A DNA stretch of 64,000 bases from Viscum album. Lineage: Eukaryota; Streptophyta; Magnoliopsida; Santalales; Viscaceae. Location: positions 809,311,123-809,375,122 of the forward strand of contig OY728136.1 of assembly GCA_963277665.1 (NCBI GenBank), read 5' to 3'. Below are positions 24,883 to 36,215 of this stretch, one piece after another (positions within the stretch are counted from its first letter, which is position 1; each line of letters begins with the position of its first letter). The notes under the pieces are model-generated. The model saw only the letters and a list, made by a program, of their open reading frames with translations, did no database searches and had not been told where the DNA came from. The translations under genes and the position numbers were made by a program.

Positions 24883-27736
24883 TTATAGAGACCTATACTA
24901 TTCATATATAAATATTATATCAATTTATAATAATTTTCTATATATATCACAATAATACACACCTGAGGACTATAGTGTTTTATTGTATTTAGAAACTTGG
25001 ATAAGTAAAAGATTGGTACATATAATATCTATATCAATTTTTTTATGTTCTTCATAACTGTAACCCTTACTATATATATCATACTTAAAACATTTATTAA
25101 TAACTTAGGTAATGGAAACGTAAGAAATGGTAAGCTTGGATTCTACATAAGGGTAAATAGAAGAGATATAAGTTAATTATCATAAGTAAGCATAAGATAA
25201 GAATAATGGTATGAGAACATGATAAAGACTTAATATAATAATACCCAATCAATCAAATATATTTAATCTTGAAACATGGTGTAAGGTTTTATCAAATAAA
25301 TGACATAATATATAAGAGTATAGAATCATCAATAATTAATCATGATCCATGAAAAAATATCATAACCATAAGACATAAGTTTTTGGAATACATATAAGAA
25401 AATAAAATCATTTGATTATTCAAGGATCACTACCAATACTATCATAGAGGATTAGGTTAACCCCTGATTCAATCATTTCCTCAGTTAGCATTCACTCCCC
25501 AGACTATCTTATAGGATAAATTTCATTACTAAACTCATTTCACTCCCCATTATAGTCATTATTATCTCATGAGATATAATTCTATACCTAATTCATTATA
25601 GTAGTATAATAGACCCACCAAAACATGGTTTATAACAAAACCACCCACCCTTGGTTTATAAAAAAACACCCATTACGAAATTAAAAACATATATATGTGT
25701 TCTATAAGATCATAAAACATTCATCATCTCATCATGTCATAACCCATAGAACGGATATGGGTTTCATAAAAATTTCATAATCATGGTCATAAAACATTTA
25801 TATAAAGAATAAATATAAAAAAATTGGATCATATCTCTAATAAATCATAATAAACATCAAAGGATATTGTTATAAATGAAAATGAATTTAAAAGATCACA
25901 AGAACATTTCTTCAGAAAAATAACCTTTTAATTTCAAAATAACTTAATTAAAATATAAAATTTTCCAAAATATTAAGGAAACAATTTATTACAAAATAAC
26001 CAATGAAAATTAAAAAGTAAGATTGAAATAAAATAGTATTCATTATGGAATGGAAGTTTTTTCAATGTGGTGTATGTTAAAATAAAAAATCCTTTCACAT
26101 TTTCAATAAAAATTAAAAAATACCATGTTTGGAAAACTATATGAAAATTAATTTTATACCTTACTATGGAAATTAATATATACTTAAAATTAATTTAAAT
26201 GATATTATTATAATAGAAAAAATATTATTAAAACCATTTTAAATAAAATATGTACATGGAAGAAAATATACTCATTCGAAGAGAGAAATGAAGTCAGTTT
26301 TCCTTAAAAATACATTTTTGATATTTTTAGTACTTAAAGAGAGTAAAATGAAAGTAAAACATATAATATCCATAAATATATTAAGTATAATAAAATTAAT
26401 TATATTTTTTAGATATATATCATATAATTTCATCATCTTAAATTTCCTAATAATAAGTGAGCTTATAACATAAATCCCTTATCTCAATTTTTCAAGTTTC
26501 ATAAGTGTTATAACCTACTTTATAATAAATTTAAATATATTATAATTCTATTCCAAAATAATAATCATACCTATAATACCAAAAAATTACTTATAACATC
26601 TTATCACCCATTCATTAGCAATATTTCATTGTAATCATCATTCTTGGTGTTTACTGATCCATTTTTCATGTATATTTTGATTCGGTGTTATGGTCCTTGA
26701 ACATTGATCATGGTTAATTCATGTATAGAATTTTAATAATGATATAATTATCATATATATATTCATTATATATATATAACCATTATTATAAAAAATAGAT
26801 GAAAAATGAATTACATCACTACGTGGAGATGGTAGTATGTACGTAAGCACGAGTGACGTTTCCATTTTTTAATGGATTGAAAAAATAAAGGTAAACATTA
26901 ATTCATATTTAAATAATTATTATTATAAAATAAATATCATAAATAAACAATAAATATTTCATAATAACTAACCTATAATGATGGTGTTGTAAAATTATTT
27001 GTATCGATACATGGAGGTGGTAGTCCACACGTACGAATGAGTGATACTCTCATATCTCATTGGATTGAGAAGAGGTGATAAATGATTATTCCATAAAAAT
27101 AAAAAATAAAAAACAGTATATTTATAATACTTTAGACAAAATATTTTTATTAGTACAAAAAAATTAGAGGAATTATAATAAGATATAAAATTGAAAGGGC
27201 TTGGTTAAGATCTATACCACTTCTTTGAGAGACCTCATTTGGATTACTCGTTAATCCTTGAAGTATTGGTCTTAGGAGAAGACCAAAAGCTCTTGGATGA
27301 AGGGAGGGATTCTAGGATGGTTTTCTAAAAGTAATTTTATAATCTATAAGGATCAAATTTAGTGAATAAGTGGGGATAAAAGGATCCCTTTTACAAGTGA
27401 GTGGAGGGAAACACGTAGAATTTCTTAAAATATTTTCATGATTTAAAGTCACTTTCATAGGAAAGTGGCTCACAATGGATAGGGGTACGAAGGTAGGATA
27501 GTTAAAAGTTTATATATATCAAAATAATAATAATAATTTTATAGGTTTGGGTGGAAATCCTACCCTTATCTCAGGGTTTAACCCCCCCCCCCCCTAAGTA
27601 AACCTATTTTAACCTTAACTGTGGTAAAACAATTTTACGGTTTTTACTTTTAACTATGACCCAAAATTAAGTTAAACCTATTAAATTATATTAATAATGA
27701 TAATTAAAAATATGGAATTCATTTTACCATATTCAA
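24883..27736 (-). mobile_element. LTR of family A (LTR2), left piece
   Basis: Collinear with LTR0 in the region with the hairpin modules (near 26822 and 27010), the mutated TATA (27387-27395) and the C-rich run (27580-27594). It is interrupted at 27736 by element E and resumes at 38857. The left boundary is inferred from the adjacent primer-site remnant and may be off by some bases. Confidence 0.6.
26760..27075 (-). repeat. Two hairpin modules in A-family LTR2
   Basis: Cores start at 26822 (GTGGAGATGGTAGTATGTAC) and 27010 (ATGGAGGTGGTAGTCCACAC). The first has complementary arms: GAAAAATG..CATCACTACGTG against CACGAGTGACG..CCATTTTT. The second keeps only partial pairing around GTATC/GATAC. 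Confidence 0.6.
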
Positions 27737-28917
27737 TGTAACACATAGATATTTAAAAAATAATAAACTATGCTCGATTGCGTATAAAAAACACAACACC
27801 GACCTTAAACGAACCATGAAATAATATTATATTAAATATTATCATTATAACCTTGCCATAAATTGGTAGGTATGAATATTATTAACTAATTTTTTAAACA
27901 TATATATAAATTTTCTTCTACATATAAATTTATTGATAAATTCTTAATAAATAACCACTCAATTTTTAATAAAGTAATTTTATTCATAAAAAATATGTTT
28001 TCTTCAAAAATGAGTTTTTTTATGAAATAATATTATAAATAATTTCTAAATATTTTAAAAAATATATTTAAAAAATGAATATTATTTTTAAAATAATAAT
28101 ATTAATATTAAATTATGGTGAAATTTGTGTATTTTTTAAAAAATATTGATTTTTCGATGAATAGTGAAAAATACTAATTTCTGTAAAAATGTAATTTATT
28201 TTCAATAAATTAAGTAATATAAAAGTAAAAATATGGTTTAAATGTGATTTAATGTAAAATAATTATTATTTAGTTATATTTAATCCACTTAAATACATTT
28301 TAATAATCTTTATATTGGATTTTAATATAAGTTTATTTTTTGGATTTAAATTTGGGTTTTTAAAAATGATGTACTAAAGTACACAATGCTTCTCCATTTT
28401 AATTAATTTAAAAACCCCTAATGAGGAATTATTTATTTTAAATTTATATATTATATATCAATAAATTTAATTTAAATTCATCTAAGGATTATTACTATTC
28501 ATGGAGTTAATTTAAACTCAACTTATGCTTAAAAATACATCTCTTGAAAACTGTTTTATCGTCACGTATGCGGGTTTTAATTTAAATTACATTATACCAA
28601 TTATATGAATTTAATTAGGTAAAATGGATTACATACTTTTAATATTCATAATTTATATTATATAATGAGGTTAACTTAATTTTTTTTCATAATGAATAGT
28701 GAAAACAGAAAAAATATTTTACTACGATTAAGCTGAAAATGGGTTTACTGGTGGGTTAAAATGATGTAAAAGCTTTTATAAAATATATTTTAAATCCATA
28801 TTAAGATATTATAATGTTCAAGACTCTATAATGGTCAATTTTTCATCCTTTTTCATGTTAAAAACGTGGGTATACATTTTTCTTTTCAAAAATTATAAGT
28901 GTTCCACTCACCTCACT

Positions 28918-28926
28918 TATAAAAGG
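28918..28926 (+). promoter_or_regulatory. TATA box, E 5' LTR
   Basis: TATAAAAGG in the context CACCTCACTTATAAAAGGTC; repeated in the 3' LTR at 35220-35228. Confidence 0.65.
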
Positions 28927-29239
28927 TCGCCTACTCTCCGCTATTCTTCACACATTAAAATACATTTGTATCATTAAATCCTTACCAAAATACCTTTATT
29001 AATTACCTAAAAATGACCTATATTTCATTTTTTTATCATATATTTATCCTAATAATTCTTTTGGTGATAACATAAGAAGGTTGTCTGATGAAGAGGTATT
29101 GTGCTTAACCGAGCATTTTTATATTATTTCTTCTTACACCCCCTTAAAATATTATTCAATTATAATGATATAATAAAAAATATATAACATATACTAAGAT
29201 GATATTATTTCAACTTAATAACCTAAATCTATATTCTAT

Positions 29240-30080
29240 TTTATCAAATCAGAAACGAAACCATCATTCATGTGTATGGGGGACTACAGCCTTGCAAACC
29301 GATTTAATTTGTTTTTCATCACCACCTATCATGGGTGGTTGTAATGATGCCTGAATGGCCCGAAGGCCTTAATATTTTATTTATTTTTGATAACACCCCT
29401 TTCAAGGGATGAGGGGGAACCCTTACAAGTCACATAGGCTCGGTGATTATATGGCCCGTAGGCTTAGGAGATTACATGACCCGAAGGTCTTAGGAAATTC
29501 AACCAGACTATCTACAAGAAACTGCCCCTCCCCATCATCTCCATCTTCATAGTAGATCTCCACCATTGAATGACCATCTGTCTAGGCTTCCCGTTCAAGC
29601 ACAGGCTAGTATATATGGCATATCCATACCCTCTCATTCTAATAATCCAATTTTTATTAATGCTTTACATGGATAGTAATAAGGGTAAATTTAATGAATA
29701 TATGTGATATATAATAAATAATTATGGTATTAATTACTTATTTTTCATCATTAAAATATATTATATCATTTTATTTCTTACCTTTCCACTCATTGAAAAT
29801 TGATAACGTCGTTCATGCTTACGTGTGGACTACCACCTCCACAAAGCGATGTGATTCCTTTTTTTCCACCACATCACGTAGATTATATATATATATATCT
29901 GTTTATGTGTGTGTGTTTGTATATTTTAAGAAATAATATGGTATTTATTATATTATTATCCTTATATAATGATAAAATATTACTTACCTTCTTTCCATAA
30001 TGATCATTAAAAAATGAAAACGTTACACATGCGTACATACGTCCTACCACCTCCATGATTCTAAAATAGTTCATTTTTAT
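29240..30080 (+). repeat. Hairpin modules in E 5' LTR
   Basis: Three modules in sense orientation (cores about 29270-29305, 29811-29850 and 30025-30058), with loop sequences such as GTACATACGTCCTACCACCT. The arms of the last two are complementary, for example AAAAAATGAAAAC...CATG against CATGATT...GTTCATTTTT. A fourth module expected between the first and second is missing, where the SINE-like insertion lies. Confidence 0.65.
29350..29660 (-). mobile_element. Diverged second SINE copy
   Basis: The minus strand shares the tail region of the SINE at 15504-15906 (alternating ATGGCCCGTAGGC-like units, then a CCCCTC-containing block and an A/T-rich end). Its head has a recognisable TTGGATTATTAG A-box-like motif and a weak B box (CTTGAACGGGA). 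It is absent from the E 3' LTR. Target duplications are not clear. Confidence 0.5.
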
Positions 30081-30405
30081 AACCATATTCCATTATTGGT
30101 TTTAAAAGTATAATTTATGTATAAATTTGATAATTATTTCATGATTATTATTCTATATATATTTAAATAATGACCAATTTGACCACGGTCAACAAATAGA
30201 ATCTATTTTGAAATAATGAACCAAACGTCCTCAAAACACCTAACATGGACTTAAATAATTATGTAATAAATTATTTAATTAAAATAAATATAATAAATTA
30301 TTTAATTACAAGTAATTACACCTAGAAAATTTTATTAAGAGATCAAATAATTCATATAAGTGTATTATAAATTATTTAAAGTACATACATGGAAAGTCTG
30401 GACTC

Positions 30406-30414
30406 GAGGTAAGG
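30406..30414 (+). promoter_or_regulatory. Putative 5' splice site, E 5' LTR
   Basis: Reads CGAG|GTAAGG; the 3' LTR has TGAG|GTAAGG at 36530-36538. It lies about 1.5 kb downstream of the TATA box. Confidence 0.35.
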
Positions 30415-32749
30415 GTTTCTCAGATCACTTTTACATCTGTGAGACATATTACATATTCACAACTTATTTTTATTGTGTGGTGTATATATAATGATTATTT
30501 TATATTTTATATCATTAATACTTCATAATTCACGGTAATCTAAGTTTTAATTAGAATTATTTCCTCGAAGAGTATTTGACTTGAAAGTTACCAACTAGTA
30601 AAGTGTTTTTTAACTCAATTTCCTTTCGTTGGGTTATAACGCTTCTTTATAGACTATGTCAATATATTATTATTTGTTAATTGATCTCTAATTTTTTTAT
30701 TCTATATTTACACTTTTTTGAATTTACATTTTTTACACAAAATATTTCCATTTATTTACTCTCAATTCTATGATATGATCTTTGTAAGGTTTAATCATCT
30801 AAAATTACTTCCTTTGGGACATACATATATAATATGCAGCTATATTATTTTATGAGGTTTTCATACTACCCTTGACATTTTATATCATGAATTTAATTAT
30901 TTTCATGATACTTAAATTTTTAATAAAATTTATTCTTTCATATTGATTATGATTTAAGAGTTACCAAAGTGGAAAAGGATTTATGTTACAATCTTCTTTT
31001 TTGAGATGGTCTATGTTCAAGGTTCCTTTAGAGGAAATAATGTGCTATTATTTTCTTGAATCACATATTGGTATTCTATAATATTTATGAATGTTTTTAA
31101 AAAAATTTATTTCTATTTCATCTATTATTTAATAAATAAATGTCAAGAAAGTCATTTGTAAGTGATACTAATCTTGTATTTTCTTTTAGACCAAAAAACA
31201 TTATCTTCCATGTCTATGTTTTCTAAAATTATATTCAAAAATTTTCTTTAAAAAATAAATGATTTAAAAAATCTATTTTACATCATATTTTACCTTCTTT
31301 TAAAAAGTATTAAAATTATATTTCTTAATATTTTCCAAATGGGTCACTTTGAATCCCTTTAAAAAAATGTTTAAAGAAAATGTTTATTTTTAACATTTAC
31401 ATCACGAATATATTTTCCCATTTTCATAAACATTATTTGTTTTTAAGCTTCAATTTTATGTTTCAAAGGTTTTTTTCAAATAAAATTATTTCTTTAATGT
31501 TTTAGGAAGTTTTAGTTTTTAAATAAGTGTTTTCAAAATAGAAAGGATATTTTTCTCATGAAATGTTCAAAGTGACCATTCAAAATCATTTTCTATATAA
31601 GATGGCATCATTTGATGTTAATCAAAGTGAAAAGTTTATTTTCCTAAAGAATGTTTCTAATGATATTTTAATGGTATTTCAATTCATCAATGTCTACAAC
31701 CCTTGATGTTACTTATGCTCTACTGGGATTTGTTGAAATGATATTATCCCTATTCTTTCTCTGAAAATATTATGATTATTTTAAGAGATTGTCATGGAAC
31801 CCATTTCTTTTCCATGGGTTAATCAATTTATTAAATCAATAATGATTATTTTAATGAGTTTAATGATGAAATGAAAGTTTTATATACTTCATTAATATTT
31901 TAGTTCTTAGAAATTATTTATGAATGGTTGATCCCCGTTATGGTTTATGGGTGACCTGATATTGCTTATATGATAGGTGTTCCCAAATAACATTCCAATG
32001 CATTGGGTATGGAATTTAACCATATGGCTATTCCATTTCTAAGGGTTATCTAATTTTTTTAATTTTTTCTTATAAGATAATGTTCCAAGATACCAAAACA
32101 TTTTATTTATTCTTATTATAGCTTTATAATGATTTCTTTAATCAAGATTGAAATTGCATGACTCATGGTTATTGATTTATTTAATGTTTCACTTTGTTAA
32201 ATCCTTATGCCATGTTTCATGTTTGATGATCCAAGTATTTATGAGTGTGATATATCTTATTTTATAATCATGCAATTCTATTATGACATAATAAACTTAT
32301 TATCTTCTTATACTCAATATTTACATTCAATTATTAAGGCTTATTTTTACCCTTACTGAGAATTTGAGCTCACTTTTCTTATCTATTATTTTCCCCATGT
32401 TATGAGAAATGATTTTAAATGATATTTTTATATAAATGATTCTAATATGAATAATTTTTTTGGATATTTTTAAGACTTAATATGGAATTTCAAAATCTAG
32501 GTACAGTAGGAGATGATTTTGGTCTTTATGAACCATTTTTTTATGAATCCAATTTTTTTAGAGTTTGTCCTAATTATCTAAAAAACTAAACCTAACAGGT
32601 CTTTGGGTATGTAAGTGATTCAATATTTAATTTTCATGTTATAACTTTTGGATGGTAATAACTATTTCACCTTAATCGTTGTCAAATATGGGAATGTAAA
32701 GTTTATGTTTTTAGCACTAGATCCCAAAGTGCGAGTTTGGGGTTGTAGT

Positions 32750-32761
32750 TTGTATCAGAGG
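32750..32761 (+). other. Primer-binding site of E
   Basis: TTGTATCAGAGG differs by two bases from the initiator tRNA-Met site TGGTATCAGAGC and lies at the end of the 5' LTR. Confidence 0.7.
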
Positions 32762-34009
32762 AGGGTTTAGATAAATTTTGAGATTATGATGTTTTAATGA
32801 GATTTTTTTATTAAGATATATTCATACAATCATAATTTTATGAGATAAATGTTTATTATAAGATCATATTCTTAAACACCCATTTTTAGGTTTTAAGCGA
32901 TGATATCATAAAGTGATTAATGAAATTTTAAGGGATGTTTTATTGGATTAGATTATATGTAAATATTTGGTTTAATGTAGAGTATGACTTTAAATTTTTT
33001 GGAAAAATGTTTAAAGGAATTTATAACCTTTAGGGTTTATATGATCTTAGATATGGAGGTAATTATGGTAACATGGGTTTTATCATGTAAATTACCATGA
33101 TATTGAAAATTGATTTTGTGACAAAGTGATTAATGTTATTTTAGAATAATATCACTATATTTTTTGGCATATAATCTGATATGTATGATCTAACATTTAA
33201 GGTTAAAAAATTCATTATTTTTTAGGTCATTTGGGATATAGTGTTATTCATTTATGAAATGATTTAGTTTGAACTTTGTTTATTACTATTTAATTTTTGA
33301 GATTAAAGTAGTTTTTCCTTTGTAAAAAGGTTTATTAATTTTGAGAAATATCTTACCTTTTTCTAATTGTTTTTATTTTGGATAATGTATAATGATAGTA
33401 GTAATATGTTATTATGTTTTTTGGGATTATATGATCTATTCAAAGTTTATTTTAGTGCTTCAGGCATGAAAAAAATTCATCTTGGATACTCATCATTTGG
33501 AACCAATGATGATATTATAGTTGAAATTGATTAAAGGATGAAATTAAATTTATAAAGTATATTTTTATTATGTTATTAGAATATATGGTAATAAATTATT
33601 CAACTCTAGGAAAAGGATTTGAAAACAAAAAAATTCATATTACCATCATTCCTAATGAAATCGATGGTTTTTTCATACCTATTTGGTTTATAGTTTTGTA
33701 AAAGTTTACTTTCTCATTATCATTCACTTTATTGTGATCAAATATCTATGACACTCTATAACATTATTTGGGAATTATGATTTTTTTCCATGTCTAAATC
33801 CTCACTTCACACCAATTTTTTCCTACTTGGAAACCTAGTTATGTATTATTTCAGATAACCTTCATACTTATATTTCTCACCTATCAAGAGGATATTTTAT
33901 TAACCCTTTTAACAATGTGGGTTTCCAAAAAAGATATTCTCAAATGTAAAAAAATTGATTAATGATATAAATTTAAAATTTTAGGAAAAAATTTATTAAA
34001 GTTGGATAA
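32762..34009 (+). other. Non-coding interior of E
   Basis: About 1.25 kb, AT-rich, with no ORF above 60 codons and no gag or pol similarity by eye. The start after the primer site (GGGTTTAGAT) resembles usual chromovirus leaders. The purine tract before the 3' LTR is decayed (AAGTTGGATAA). Confidence 0.55.
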
Positions 34010-35219
34010 TGCAACACCCATAAAGTTTTGAAAAAATGAAGTTATGCTTGATAGGTTATAAGACTCGCAACACCGAGATTAATCGAACCATGAAATGATA
34101 TTGTTTTAAATATTATCATTATAACCAAGCCATTAAATTTGTGGGTATGAATATTATAAACTAATTTGTAAAAAATATATATAAATTTATTATCCAATAT
34201 AAATTTTTGATAAATTATTATTAAATAATCAATCAATTCTTATTAAAGTGATTTCATTCATCAAAAATATGTTTTCTTAAAAAATGATTTTATGGATTTT
34301 TGTGAGAAAATATAATAGTTAATTTCTAGATATATTATAAAATATATTTTAAAAAATGAATTAAATTTTTAAAATAATTTTATAAAAATTAACCTAGGGT
34401 GAAATTTTGGGATTTTTTAGAAAATATTGATTTTTAGTGAACGGTGAAAAATACTGATTTTAGTAAAAATGTCATTTCTTTTCAATAAATTAAGTAATTT
34501 AAAAGTGTAATTATGTTTTAAATATAATTTAAAGTTAAATAAGTATTATTTATTTATATTTAATCTTCTTATTTTCATTTTAATCATCTTTATATATAAT
34601 TTTAGTATTAGTTTATTTTTTTTCTTAAAATCAAGTTTTTTCTGAAAACTGTTTTAAAGTGCATAATGTTTCTACATTTTAATTAATTAAAAAAATCATA
34701 ATGAAAAATGATTTAAATTAAATTAATAGATTATATATTAATAAATATTAATTTAAATACATAAAATGATTATAATTAGCCATGGAGTTAATATAATATC
34801 ATCTTATTCTTGAAAAATACATCTCTTGAAAAACTGATTTCTCATCATGTCTGTAGGTTTTATTTAAAATTAAATTCAATCACTTCTATGAATTGAATTT
34901 ATTAAAATGTATTTTTTATTTTTAATTATAATAATTTATATTATCTAATAATTTTAACTTAATTTTTATTCATAATGAATAGTGAAAATCTTAAAAATCT
35001 TCTATCGTGGTTAAGGTGAAAACAAGTTTACTTAGGGTTAAACTAAAATGATAAGGGATAAAATGACTAAAAAACTTGTTTAAAATCTATTTTTTCGACA
35101 TATATTTACCTTATAATGTATAATTATTTATAATGGTTCATTTTTAATCCTTATATCATGTGGAAAATATGGTTACACTTTTTCTTTACAAAAAATACAA
35201 GTGTGCCACTCACCTCAGT

Positions 35220-35228
35220 TATAAAAGG
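35220..35228 (+). promoter_or_regulatory. TATA box, E 3' LTR
   Basis: TATAAAAGG in a conserved context, same position as 28918 in the 5' LTR. Confidence 0.65.
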
Positions 35229-35539
35229 TCACCCCATATACTATCTTTTTCACACATTAAATCCATTTTTATTAACCCAATACCTACCCAAATACCTTTA
35301 CTAATTACCTAATCTTGACATAGATCTACTGGTATGATCATAAATCTAACCTAAGTATTATTTCGGTGTTAACCTAAAGAGGTTGATTGAAGAAGAGGTA
35401 GCATGCTTAACCGAGCACTTTTATATTATTTCTTATTCTACATCATTAAAATATTCTTAAATTATGATGATATAATAAAAATATTATATAACATATATTA
35501 ATATGTTATCATGTTAATGTAATAACCAAAATTAATCTC

Positions 35540-36215
35540 CTCTTTCATAAATTGGGAAATGAAACAATCATTCATGTGTATGGTTGATTGTCGTCTTGCG
35601 AACCGATGTAATTTTTTTTTAATCACCACCTGTCACAGATGGTTATAATAATGGATTTAAAGTATATATATAATATTTTTGACATAATTATACTTCTTTA
35701 TTTATTATATAACATATACCTTATTACTTTTCATTCTGTGGGGGATACGATAATGTTGCTTGTCTGTACAGCGGACTACCACCTCGCTAAGCGATTTGAT
35801 TAATTTTCTTCTAATGCTTGATATGGAAGGTAATAATGATAAATTTAATAAATATATGTAATATATAGGTAATTATAATTATATTAATGAAATATTTATA
35901 ATTATAAAAATGTAATATATTGTTTTTCTTACTTACCCACTCATTGGAAAATGATAGCATTGTTTGTGCGTTCGTGTGGACTATGCCTCCATGAAGCATT
36001 GTGATTATTTTTTCAAAACCAAATCATAGGGATAATATATATAAGTATATATAAAGAAATAATATGGTATTTATTATATTATGATAATTCTATAAAGATA
36101 AAAAATTACTTACTTTATTTCCATAATGATCATTAAAAATGACAACATTACTCATGCGTACGCACGGCCTACCGTCCCCATAATTGTAACGTAATTAATT
36201 TTTCATAAAAATAAT
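35540..36215 (+). repeat. Four tandem hairpin modules in E 3' LTR
   Basis: Cores lie near 35575, 35765, 35955 and 36153, spaced about 185-205 bp. The last core reads CATGCGTACGCACGGCCTAC. Its arms AAAAATGACAACATTACTCATG-type and CATAATTGTAACG...TTTTT-type pair with small bulges. The array lies 320-990 nt downstream of the TATA box, hence in the predicted transcript. Confidence 0.7.

Larger units (their letters stand above)
27737..32748 (+). repeat. 5' LTR of element E
   Basis: Starts TGTAACACAT and ends GGGGTTGTAG just before the primer site. Landmarks shared with 34010-38856 include TATA (28918), hairpin modules (29270-30058), splice-donor-like GAG|GTAAGG (30406), and blocks near 31011 and 32500. 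It carries an extra SINE-like insertion at about 29350-29660, where one hairpin module seems to have been lost. No genes are present. Confidence 0.75.

Noticed and set aside
27579..27594. Poly-C run as a functional G-quadruplex or telomere-like element
   Set aside because: Aligned LTR copies have an interrupted C-rich stretch at the same place; homopolymer length there is more likely slippage or sequencing noise.
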